NCBI GenBank assembly: GCA_964374035.1
Contig: CAYJWY010000049.1
Coordinates: 1 to 5,863, forward strand
DNA length: 5,863 nt
From: CALRGL01 sp964374035
GTDB lineage: Bacteria > Patescibacteriota > Patescibacteriia > UBA9934 > GWF2-40-263
Reading direction: 5' to 3'
Position numbers and translations under genes: made by a program. The notes beneath the pieces were generated by a model. The model made no database searches. It was given only the letters and a program-made list of their open reading frames with translations, and was not told where the DNA came from. How positions within the stretch are numbered: position 1 is the first letter of the stretch; each line of letters opens with the position of its first letter. Below are positions 1 through 5,585 of this stretch, piece by piece.

Positions 1-41
1 TGGCTCGGGGGGTGGGGATCGAACCCACGACCAATTGGTTA

Positions 42-667
42 CACATATTCCTCAGGTTTCCCAAAGGGGTGGACTATATCATCATCCGAGGATTCGGATG
101 CGAGGCGCTTCGTCCAGCTGAGCTGGACTACTCCCATTAAGGGATAGTCTCTGAACCTTCCCATCGAACGAGTGTACTCGTCATCAGGGCTTGGCTGCTG
201 ATTATCATGATGTTTCCATCGAAGACTTCCAGTCCACCTCCGCCTTAAATAAGGCTTCGGTGGATCCCTCGTAGCTCATCGTGAGCGGAGAGGGACAATT
301 CACCTCGTTTTCATTCCAGCGTCTCCGCTGGAAGCTGCGTAATGCCTGCGTGAATTTCCGCATGACAGTTTGCGCAAATGAGTACGCACTTTTCCAATTC
401 CTTCTTCACACGTTCCCACAAACGAGTCAGTCCGCTTTGGGCAAGACCAAACTCTTTTGTTCTTGGGTCGATGTGATGAAAATGAAGCGCGTCAACACAT
501 TTCGCATAGCCACAGACGAAAAACGTTCCACCTAGAAAACTTACAGAGTTTTCTTAATAGTCCGTCTTCGTTTAGCGACTGCTGTCTTGAGATATTCTGC
601 GCGATCGGCGTAGGTTCGTTTCTTTCCCGGCATACTTTGTTGAGTATTCCATGTCGAAACGTGTGCC
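42..667 (-). ncRNA. Group I self-splicing intron in the tRNA-Asn anticodon
   Basis: This is a 626-base intron on the minus strand. The boundaries follow the group I rule: the 5' exon ends in U (668) and the intron ends in G (42). The catalytic core is recognisable. An R-type element GTTCAGAGACTA lies at 156-145 and an S-type element GATATAGTCC at 80-71; they pair as P7 (GACTA 149-145 with TAGTC 76-72). A Q/P4-like stretch AATCAGCAGCCAAGCC lies upstream of R. Supporting hairpins are CCAGCG-GAGA-CGCTGG at 331-316 (GNRA loop, likely P2), GATG-GAAA-CATC just before the Q stretch, GTCCAGCT-C-AGCTGGAC at 128-112, and CATCCGA-ATCC-TCGGATG at 100-83 (likely P8, directly before S). Two extra hairpins between R and P8 fit subgroup IA with P7.1/P7.2; that subgroup call is inference. 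The 5' half is occupied by a homing endonuclease pseudogene. Exon splicing would be autocatalytic with a guanosine cofactor. Confidence 0.92.
311..633 (-). pseudogene. Intron-encoded HNH homing endonuclease, frameshifted
   Basis: The reading frame begins at ATG 633 (MPGKKRTYADRAEYL...) and is basic (KRRR, residues 21-24). It hits a stop at 543-541. The frame one base back continues without a stop to TGA 313-311 and holds the conserved body: FLGG, then a Cys pair C41/C46 (CGYAKC), the HNH core HFHHIDP (51-57), a GLTRLWERVKKELEKC segment, and the second Cys pair with HNH residues, CANCHAEIH (87-95). Adding one A to the AAAA run at 552-549 restores a 107-residue protein reading ...TIKKNSVSFLGG..., the normal join for this family. 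Such enzymes cut the intron-free allele and drive intron homing. No Shine-Dalgarno is evident before 633. The 3' end overlaps the GNRA hairpin of the ribozyme. The break may be genuine decay or an assembly error in the homopolymer. Confidence 0.85.
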
Positions 668-728
668 ACAGCCAACTGCTCTGCCGCTGAGCTACCCCCG
701 AATAAAGGATTTCTCAATGAGCGCGTGA

Positions 729-757
729 AGTATAACAAACGAGATTGAGACCCGCAA
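729..757 (-). promoter_or_regulatory. Likely sigma70-type promoter of the tRNA-Asn gene
   Basis: On the minus strand there is TTGCGG at 757-752, a 17-base spacer, and TATACT at 734-729 (5 of 6 consensus bases), preceded by TG one base upstream (TGTTATACT, an extended -10). Transcription would begin near 722, leaving about 20 bases of leader before the tRNA 5' end at 701. The -35 matches only its TTG, but the extended -10 commonly compensates. Confidence 0.6.
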
Positions 758-819
758 GAGTGTGGTAAACTTGTTTTGTAGGCAAGATCATTAACGCTGA
801 GCGGACATGACGGTTGTTG

Positions 820-842
820 TGAACTACATCCATGCATGTTCA
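820..842 (+). promoter_or_regulatory. Possible operator upstream of the copper gene cluster
   Basis: TGAAC at 820-824 and GTTCA at 838-842 form 5-base inverted arms around a 13-base centre that contains the self-complementary CATGCATG (831-838). The site lies in the divergent spacer 702-868, about 30 bases before the first copper-cluster gene, where a metal-responsive repressor could bind. I could not find a convincing -35/-10 pair for the plus-strand transcript. It matches no operator class I know, and short arms like these occur by chance. Confidence 0.2.
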
Positions 843-868
843 ATCAAGCACAATAACCAAACTATCTT

Positions 869-1099
869 ATGATGAACCTTGGATTTACGTCTTTTAGTGA
901 CTTCAATTGGATTATGATGTTCGTTTTTTGGGTCCTTATCATTTTGGCTCTTGTGGCCATCATACGAGGCGGTTTCGGAGCACACGCAAAAGAATCATCC
1001 GCGCTTGACATCTTAAAGGAGCGTTATGCCAGAGGTGAGATCGATAAGCTCGAATTTGATCAAAAGAAGAATGACCTGATGAAGAAATCACCAAAATAA
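869..1099 (+). CDS. Small membrane-anchored SHOCT-domain protein
   Basis: A 76-residue protein with one transmembrane helix (about residues 14-36, WIMMFVFWVLIILALVAII) followed by a short linker and a C-terminal SHOCT domain (about 44-72, SALDILKERYARGEIDKLEF...). SHOCT is a short helical module found at the C-termini of many small bacterial membrane proteins; the LxxRYAxGEIxxxEF core is clear here. The biochemical role of the family is unknown; oligomerisation or partner binding is often assumed. The gene is first in the copper cluster and only two bases separate it from the next gene, so co-transcription and translational coupling are likely. Two adjacent ATGs (869 and 872) are possible starts and neither has a Shine-Dalgarno. 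Its placement beside a copper ATPase suggests an accessory envelope role, which is inference. Confidence 0.88.
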   Translation: MMNLGFTSFSDFNWIMMFVFWVLIILALVAIIRGGFGAHAKESSALDILKERYARGEIDKLEFDQKKNDLMKKSPK

Positions 1100-1101
1100 C
1101 T

Positions 1102-1362
1102 ATGCAACATCACAATGGAAAAAATCACAACCGAATGATGTGGATGATGATGATTTGTTGTGCCCTGCCCCTGCTGTTGATCGTCATGTTTGGACTTGGT
1201 GGCAAAACATTCGGAGCTCCGGCCTGGATCATGGTTGGTTCAATCGCCCTGATTCTGTTGATTCACCTCGTTTTGATGAGCAGATCACCTCATCAATCTG
1301 ACAAAGAACAAAAAAAGAATCATGACAAGAGTGACAAGGAACATACAAGTCATGGTTGCTGA
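1102..1362 (+). CDS. His/Met-rich small two-pass membrane protein, possible copper-binding accessory
   Basis: An 86-residue protein. The N-terminus MQHHNGKNHNRMMWMMMICC is loaded with His and Met. Two hydrophobic helices follow (about 14-33 and 40-60), and then a charged soluble tail rich in Lys, Asp and His ends in HTSHGC. Met, His and Cys clusters at a membrane are typical ligands for Cu(I)/Cu(II), and the gene sits directly before a copper-type P1B ATPase, so a role in collecting metal for the pump or sensing it is plausible but inferred. The layout resembles the small DUF2933-like proteins seen in metal-resistance operons; I cannot confirm membership. The start follows the previous stop by two bases, with no Shine-Dalgarno of its own. 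Its 3' end overlaps the proposed start of the ATPase by 11 bases. Confidence 0.8.
   Translation: MQHHNGKNHNRMMWMMMICCALPLLLIVMFGLGGKTFGAPAWIMVGSIALILLIHLVLMSRSPHQSDKEQKKNHDKSDKEHTSHGC
1336..1340 (+). promoter_or_regulatory. Ribosome binding site deciding the ATPase start
   Basis: AAGGA inside the end of the preceding gene lies 11 bases before ATG 1352. It is the only purine-rich Shine-Dalgarno-like core near the candidate ATPase starts (1322, 1352, 1382), so it favours 1352 and coupled translation. Confidence 0.4.
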
Positions 1363-3550
1363 TCATTGTTCACAAATCTCTATGAACATTCAAGATAAAG
1401 AACACACAAAACATCATCGTGCCATGCAAGAAGAAGAGATGCTTTTTACTTGTCCCATGCATCCCGAGATTAGGCGTGAGCAACCTGGTCTCTGTCCTGA
1501 ATGTGGAATGCAACTAATTGCCAGCCGCCATCCAAAGAACTCTGGCCGACAAACAAGCAAGGAGCAATCATCAGACAAACATACGGGTCATAGCACCTCG
1601 ATTTTTTTTAAAAAATTTTGGATGAGTCTCCTTTTGAGTATTCCAGTCGTGCTCTATGCCGATGTTTTTAAAACACTATTCTCCACCTTCAACGCAGGAT
1701 GGTCACCTCCAGCCTTCCCGGGCTCTGCCTATCTGCCATTGATTCTTGGATCAATCGTATTTTTTTATGGTGGGTGGATATTCCTTGCCGGAGCATGGCG
1801 TGAAGTTTCAGCAAGGCTTCCCGGCATGATGACACTCATCGCCATTGCGATTTCCGCCGCATATCTATGGAGTCTGTACGCCGTGTTTGCAGGTGTCGAA
1901 CCGCTTTTTTGGGAACTCACCACACTGATCACCATCATGCTTCTTGGCCACTGGCTTGAGATGCGAGCGGTTTCCGGAGCACAGGGAGCTCTCAAAGAAT
2001 TATCAAAATTGCTCCCGGACACCGCTGAGGTTATTCGAGATGGAGTGATCACCATGATTCCTCTTTCCGAACTTCAGGAGCATGACACCGTCTTGGTCAA
2101 GCCCGGTACGAAAATTCCCGCGGACGGAACGATCATCGATGGCGATTCGGATGTTAACGAATCCATGGTGACCGGAGAATCAAAACCGGTTTCTAAAAAT
2201 GAGGGTGACGCGGTTATTGCCGGTACGATCAATGGCGATGGCGCTCTGAAGATACAGGTCACGTCTATCGGTGAAAAGACATTTCTGGCCGGTGTGATGC
2301 GTTTGGTTGTCGAAGCGCAGGCATCAAAATCACGCCTTCAAATTCTCTCTGATCGAGCGGCATTTTACCTCACCATCATCGCTGTCAGTGCAGGCATGAT
2401 AACGCTTATCGCCTGGCTTATGGCCGGAGCCGATGTCGGTTTTGCCGTTGCTCGGCTGGTGGCGGTGCTCGTCATCGCGTGTCCTCATGCCCTTGGACTC
2501 GCCGTCCCTCTGGTCGCCTCCATCTCCACAACCAAGGCCGCGCAAAGTGGCTTTCTGGTGCGCCAGCGCCTTGCACTTGAGGCCGCACGAACAATCGACA
2601 CGGTCTTGTTTGACAAAACAGGAACGCTCACAAAAGGCACCTTCGGCGTTGTGGATGTGTGGACTATGACGCACAGTTCCAAAGACGAAGTGATCACACT
2701 GGCGGCTTCGCTTGATGTCCTATCAGAACATCCGATTGCCAGAGCGGTTGTTGAAAAAGCAAACGAGCAAAAATTACCACTCAAAGATCCAACAAAATTT
2801 GAGGCCATACCAGGTAAGGGCGTGAAAGGACTGATCGGGCAACAGGAAATTATGATCGGTGGACCGGCGCTGATTGAAAGTCTCGCAATCTCCCTTCCAA
2901 ACGAGCTGGTAGTATGGATCACAAATGCCGGACAAAGGGGACAGACCATCATCTTTACCATCAAAGACAAAACATTACTCGGGGCGATTGCTCTTGCTGA
3001 TATCATTCGAGAAGAATCACGCGAGGCCATCACAGCTCTCAAGCAGATGGGGCTCAAGTCGGCGCTGATCACCGGAGATTCCATGGACGTGGCAACGTGG
3101 GTTGCCTCAGAACTCGGCATAGACGAATACTTCGCACGAGTGCTTCCGTCGGAAAAATCGGAAAAAGTAAAAGAGCTTCAAAAGCGCGGTCTGAACGTTG
3201 CCATGGTTGGCGACGGTATCAATGACGCGCCGGCTCTCACGCAAGCCGATCTGGGCATCGCCATCGGTGCCGGTACAAATGTCGCAATCGAGTCAGCCGG
3301 TATCATCCTGATGCGAAACGATCCTCGTGACATTGTAAAGATTATTCGTCTATCACAGATGACTTATACAAAGATGATACAAAATCTCTTCTGGGCAACA
3401 GGCTACAACGTGGTAGCACTTCCACTTGCCGCCGGTGTGCTTGCGTTTAAGGGAATTTTATTAGAGCCGGCGCTCGCCGCTGTTTTTATGTCTGTAAGTA
3501 CGGTTATTGTCGCGTGTAACGCCATCCTCTTGCGCCGAAAAAAGATCTAA
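1352..3550 (+). CDS. copB: CopB-type copper-exporting P1B ATPase
   Basis: A 732-residue P-type ATPase that couples ATP hydrolysis to metal export across the cytoplasmic membrane. The N-terminus is His-rich and carries a heavy-metal-binding module CPMHPE...CPECGM (residues 34-53). Eight helices are visible, at roughly 89-107, 126-149, 160-180, 185-203, 336-358, 364-388, 677-699 and 703-726. The metal motif in helix 6 is CPH (377-379), the mark of the P1B-3/CopB group, unlike CPC of CopA or ZntA. Other motifs are actuator TGES (274-277), phosphorylation site DKTGT (421-425), the HP dipeptide (460-461) in the nucleotide domain, TGD (574-576), GDGIND (620-625), YN in helix 7 (685-686) and MSVST in helix 8 (713-717). 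All catalytic residues are present and the length is normal. The longer frame opens at ATG 1322; 1352 is chosen for its AAGGA site, and 1382 is a further alternative. Substrate Cu(I) versus Cu(II) or Ag(I) cannot be decided. Confidence 0.95.
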   Translation: MVADHCSQISMNIQDKEHTKHHRAMQEEEMLFTCPMHPEIRREQPGLCPECGMQLIASRHPKNSGRQTSKEQSSDKHTGHSTSIFFKKFWMSLLLSIPVVLYADVFKTLFSTFNAGWSPPAFPGSAYLPLILGSIVFFYGGWIFLAGAWREVSARLPGMMTLIAIAISAAYLWSLYAVFAGVEPLFWELTTLITIMLLGHWLEMRAVSGAQGALKELSKLLPDTAEVIRDGVITMIPLSELQEHDTVLVKPGTKIPADGTIIDGDSDVNESMVTGESKPVSKNEGDAVIAGTINGDGALKIQVTSIGEKTFLAGVMRLVVEAQASKSRLQILSDRAAFYLTIIAVSAGMITLIAWLMAGADVGFAVARLVAVLVIACPHALGLAVPLVASISTTKAAQSGFLVRQRLALEAARTIDTVLFDKTGTLTKGTFGVVDVWTMTHSSKDEVITLAASLDVLSEHPIARAVVEKANEQKLPLKDPTKFEAIPGKGVKGLIGQQEIMIGGPALIESLAISLPNELVVWITNAGQRGQTIIFTIKDKTLLGAIALADIIREESREAITALKQMGLKSALITGDSMDVATWVASELGIDEYFARVLPSEKSEKVKELQKRGLNVAMVGDGINDAPALTQADLGIAIGAGTNVAIESAGIILMRNDPRDIVKIIRLSQMTYTKMIQNLFWATGYNVVALPLAAGVLAFKGILLEPALAAVFMSVSTVIVACNAILLRRKKI

Positions 3551-3561
3551 ATCAGATCATA

Positions 3562-3588
3562 AGTCACCATGCGTTGACAATGGTCACT
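3562..3588 (+). repeat. Inverted repeat framing the -35 box
   Basis: AGTCACCAT (3562-3570) and ATGGTCACT (3580-3588) pair over 8 of 9 positions, with one C-C mismatch, around a 9-base centre that includes TTGACA. It could be an operator for the gene at 3609 or a weak hairpin after the ATPase gene. No T-tract follows, so an intrinsic terminator is unlikely. Confidence 0.4.
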
Positions 3589-3602
3589 GACAAATTTCTA
3601 AC
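3574..3602 (+). promoter_or_regulatory. Promoter for the secreted DUF2892 protein gene
   Basis: A perfect -35 TTGACA (3574-3579), a 17-base spacer, and TCTAAC (3597-3602; 4 of 6 matches to TATAAT). Initiation would fall at about 3608-3609, on or next to the ATG at 3609, so the transcript would be leaderless or, if translation starts at ATG 3621, have a leader of about 12 bases. No Shine-Dalgarno is present before either ATG, which agrees with this. The -10 is only moderate. Confidence 0.55.
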
Positions 3603-3608
3603 AGATTT

Positions 3609-4463
3609 ATGCCTTCAGTCATGGACAAAATTCTTCCACTTGCACTGCTTGTGATTTTTGTTTTCACTCCAAACATAACCTTCGCCCATCAGCCGCGGAT
3701 CGTTGAGAGTCAACAAACGACGGTACTGCAACCGGAAGTTTCCAAAGCCTATTACAGCGAGCTCACCGGAGAGCCGGATGTGTATGTGATAGAGGCAACT
3801 CAAGCCTTCGACTTGTTTGTCAGCGTCCTTGTGCCGGATATCGACGGACAAAAGAACGATGTGTCCACGACGATACAAAAGGACGGCGAACAAATCGCCA
3901 TTCTCGACGGCGCGACCTTTGAATGGAAAAAAATTTTTGAACCATTCATCCACGACACCTATTGGCAAGGGCCGGAGTATAAACAACGCGCTGAGGCCGG
4001 CACCTACAAGATCCGCGTCTGGAGTAGCGACAACGACAGCAAGTACGCGCTCGCCATTGGCGAACTGGAGAAGTTTGACGGCAAGGAAACACTAAACGCC
4101 CTCACGCTCATCCCGCAAATCAAAAAAGATTTTTTCAACAAATCCCCGATCGACTTCATCCTCTCGCCGATCGGCTTCGGGCTTATCGTCTTCATGTATC
4201 TCCTCGCATTCGCCTTCGGGTTCATCTATCGTGCAATTTTGAAAAAACTTGCCAAAGATTCTCCTCGTGGAGTTGCCAAAAACATCGGCACTCACGATCG
4301 CTTGCTCCGCGCCACTATCGGTGTAGGATTGCTCGTGTTGGCAATAACCACCACATGGAGCCCCATCCTCATCTTCTTCTCCGGCTTCTGTATCTTCGAG
4401 GCGATATTCAGTTGGTGTGGATTTTACGCGGCGCTGGGGAGGAGTACGTGTGAGGTGAAATAG
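3609..4463 (+). CDS. Secreted/membrane protein: external beta-rich domain plus DUF2892
   Basis: A 284-residue protein. Residues 6-26 form a signal peptide (hydrophobic LPLALLVIFVF, then TFA before HQPR; likely cleavage after A26). Residues 27 to about 160 form an extracytoplasmic domain with alternating beta-strand character and conserved-looking blocks (PEVSKAYYSEL, FEPFIHDTYWQGPEY, AGTYKIRVWSSDN, KYALAIGE), resembling a pre-peptidase-like beta-sandwich. A transmembrane helix follows at 187-207. Then comes a C-terminal DUF2892 domain (about 225-281, NIGTHDRLLRATIG...CGFYAALGRSTC) with two hydrophobic helices and cysteines C261, C270 and C281. DUF2892 is a membrane module found alone or with rhodanese domains (YgaP); its role is unknown. 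The gene lies 58 bases after the ATPase behind its own promoter. A role in copper or redox handling at the envelope is inferred from context only. An alternative start is M5 at 3621. Confidence 0.85.
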   Translation: MPSVMDKILPLALLVIFVFTPNITFAHQPRIVESQQTTVLQPEVSKAYYSELTGEPDVYVIEATQAFDLFVSVLVPDIDGQKNDVSTTIQKDGEQIAILDGATFEWKKIFEPFIHDTYWQGPEYKQRAEAGTYKIRVWSSDNDSKYALAIGELEKFDGKETLNALTLIPQIKKDFFNKSPIDFILSPIGFGLIVFMYLLAFAFGFIYRAILKKLAKDSPRGVAKNIGTHDRLLRATIGVGLLVLAITTTWSPILIFFSGFCIFEAIFSWCGFYAALGRSTCEVK

Positions 4464-4472
4464 AATGAATTT

Positions 4473-4773
4473 ATGACAAAAGAAATCACCAACAAAATAA
4501 AAAAAGGCCTACTAATAATGCACTCATTGCGGAGATGAGATTTTTTGGAATACCCATAAAAAAATTACTTACTGCACCTGCAAGAAAATCTGGGTTGATG
4601 GTTGCAAAGATTACGTTCGGGTTGGTGGCAAGGAGGAAGACTATAAGGTGATCAAAAAAATAAATTTATGTTTGAAAACTCATTCAAAAACATCGATCAA
4701 ATACTCTATACTGATTCTGGCTCGGCGACTCAGTTCGACCATGTTGAGCAAACCTCATAGATATTATTTTTGA
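4473..4773 (+). pseudogene. Decayed small zinc-ribbon protein gene
   Basis: This fills most of the otherwise gene-free stretch 4464-4811. ATG 4473 opens MTKEITNKIK, which resembles the N-terminus of a small zinc-ribbon family, but that frame stops soon after. One frame over, from 4519, the body reads CTHCGDEIF...YCTCKKIWVDGCKDYVRVGGKEEDY, with Cys codons at 4519, 4528, 4573 and 4579, VDG at 4594-4602, DY at 4609-4614 and R at 4618. The pattern CxxCGDxI...CxC...VDGxxDYxRxxGxxED is one I know from short proteins of phages and mobile DNA (I believe catalogued as DUF7695; unverified). TAATAA at 4513-4518 directly precedes the body in frame. About 16 extra bases (AAAGGCCTACTAATAA, 4503-4518) between the two parts would explain both the shift and the stops. 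The recognisable body ends near 4655; the frame runs on to TGA 4771-4773. Confidence 0.6.
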
Positions 4774-4785
4774 AACCAAGTTTCA
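4771..4785. repeat. Perfect 6-base inverted repeat, 3-base loop
   Basis: TGAAAC-CAA-GTTTCA lies between the zinc-ribbon remnant and the methyltransferase stop. A plus-strand T-run precedes it rather than follows it, and the minus-strand reading is followed by A residues, so it does not look like a classical terminator for either side. Confidence 0.35.
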
Positions 4786-4811
4786 TAATCATCTTTACAA
4801 ACCAGATGCGC

Positions 4812-5585
4812 TTAAGTCGCCTTTATTCTTTTCTCTGCAATTTTGATGTATCTATCATCAGTTTCTATCCCTACCCATCTACGGCCTAATTTTTTGGCAA
4901 CAAAGGCGGTTGTACCGCTTCCTAGAAATGGGTCGAGAACAACGTCACCCTTGTTACTACTGGCAAGAATTATTCTCTCCAATAATTTCTCCGGCTTTTG
5001 GGTTGGATGAGCGGCTCGGCCGGTTTTATCTCTTACTCTTTCCTTGCCTTGGACAACTGGCATAATCCATAAATCACGCATTTGTTTTTGCGACCCATCC
5101 TTAGCTTTATCAGGGTTCATCTTTTTGATATCAGAGTAATTAAATGTCCATTTTTTACCCCTAGAGAAAAATAGTACGTATTCACATGAATGGGTGAATG
5201 TCCGCCGTGTCATGCTCGGCATAGCATTATTTTTATGCCAAGTGACGATATTCCTAGCAATAAAGCCAAGAGCTTTCAGGGTCATTATGAGTTCCCCAAT
5301 ATTGTGGTAGGTGCAAGAAATATAAATACTGCCGTGAGGCTTTAAGACTCGGTGGGATTCTTTGAGCCATTCTTGGGTAAATTTAAGGTAGGCTGATTCG
5401 GTCATGGTGTCCCACTTCTCATTAACCTTGAACCAATCACCACCCATGCCTTTATTTTTCCACTCCATACTTTTACCAGAAAGATTATAAGGAGGGTCAG
5501 CAAAAATTAAGTCAACACTCTTATCTGGCATTTCTTTTTTTAGAATCTCACGGCAGTCTCCTTTGTGAATTTGGTTCGTTTTCAT
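4812..5585 (-). CDS. DNA adenine methyltransferase, beta class, DpnA/HinfI type
   Basis: A 257-residue S-adenosylmethionine-dependent DNA methyltransferase. The motif order is that of the beta class: catalytic motif IV DPPY (30-33, in DLIFADPPYNL) near the N-terminus, then a target-recognition segment, then HPTQKP (193-198, motif X region) and the AdoMet-binding motif I DPFLGSGTT (218-226) at the C-terminus. DPPY with this order indicates N6-adenine methylation. From memory the sequence follows M.HinfI (GANTC) and the second DpnII methylase DpnA (GATC) along its length, for example KERVRD, HPTQKPEKLLERIILAS and GRRWVGIE, so GATC or GANTC are candidates; the target is not proven. Start: ATG 5585 overlaps the upstream stop as ATGA, giving coupled translation. 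A longer reading from TTG 5600 adds only five residues and is less likely. All catalytic motifs look intact. The region is AT-richer than the copper ATPase gene. Confidence 0.93.
   Translation of the reverse strand: MKTNQIHKGDCREILKKEMPDKSVDLIFADPPYNLSGKSMEWKNKGMGGDWFKVNEKWDTMTESAYLKFTQEWLKESHRVLKPHGSIYISCTYHNIGELIMTLKALGFIARNIVTWHKNNAMPSMTRRTFTHSCEYVLFFSRGKKWTFNYSDIKKMNPDKAKDGSQKQMRDLWIMPVVQGKERVRDKTGRAAHPTQKPEKLLERIILASSNKGDVVLDPFLGSGTTAFVAKKLGRRWVGIETDDRYIKIAEKRIKAT

Larger units (their letters stand above)
1..701 (-). tRNA. trnN: tRNA-Asn(GTT), split by a group I intron
   Basis: Two exons on the minus strand, 701-668 (34 bases) and 41-1 (41 bases), join into a 75-base tRNA. Seen directly: acceptor stem TCGGGGG/CCCCCGA with 7 perfect pairs, D stem GCTC/GAGC with D loop AGCGGCA, anticodon stem GTTGG/CCAAT (one G-T wobble), anticodon loop CTGTTAA giving anticodon GTT, a 5-base variable loop TGGTC, T stem GTGGG/CCCAC with loop TTCGATC, discriminator G and an encoded CCA. 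Loop position 33 is T, 34-36 are GTT, and 37 is A, so the amino acid is asparagine. The gene is useful only after removal of the intron at 42-667, which separates position 35 from position 36. The CCA ends exactly at the window edge, so any downstream terminator is out of view. I see no alternative cloverleaf using only one half. Confidence 0.93.

Noticed and set aside
541..560. Programmed -1 frameshifting in the HNH gene
   Set aside because: The local sequence AAG AAA ACT is not a classical slippery heptamer, and the A4 run is too short for transcriptional slippage; an indel is simpler.
281..690. Plus-strand open frames of 84 and 77 codons
   Set aside because: They lie antisense to the intron and its HNH gene, show no recognisable protein signature, and the second runs into the tRNA 5' exon.
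1..701. Archaeal-type bulge-helix-bulge tRNA intron or two separate tRNA fragments
   Set aside because: The length, the U/G splice boundaries and the R/S/P7 core identify a group I ribozyme.
634..843. N-terminal extension of the HNH frame upstream of 633
   Set aside because: It translates through the tRNA 5' exon and its promoter; the endonuclease must begin inside the intron, so ATG 633 is used.
2485..3120. 211-codon minus-strand frame inside the ATPase gene
   Set aside because: It is antisense to the phosphorylation and nucleotide domains, whose motifs are intact on the plus strand; its Ser/Ala-rich composition is what such a shadow yields.
3615..4295. Several frames overlapping the DUF2892 protein gene
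   Set aside because: They are shadows of a gene with a clear signal peptide and domain matches.
4486..4660. Minus-strand open frame with hydrophobic residues (LIVFLLATNPNVIFATINPDF...)
   Set aside because: It is antisense to the zinc-ribbon remnant, whose Cys spacing and VDGxxDYxR block are far more specific.
4771..4785. Intrinsic terminator
   Set aside because: The stem is only 6 bases, and no T-tract follows on either strand.
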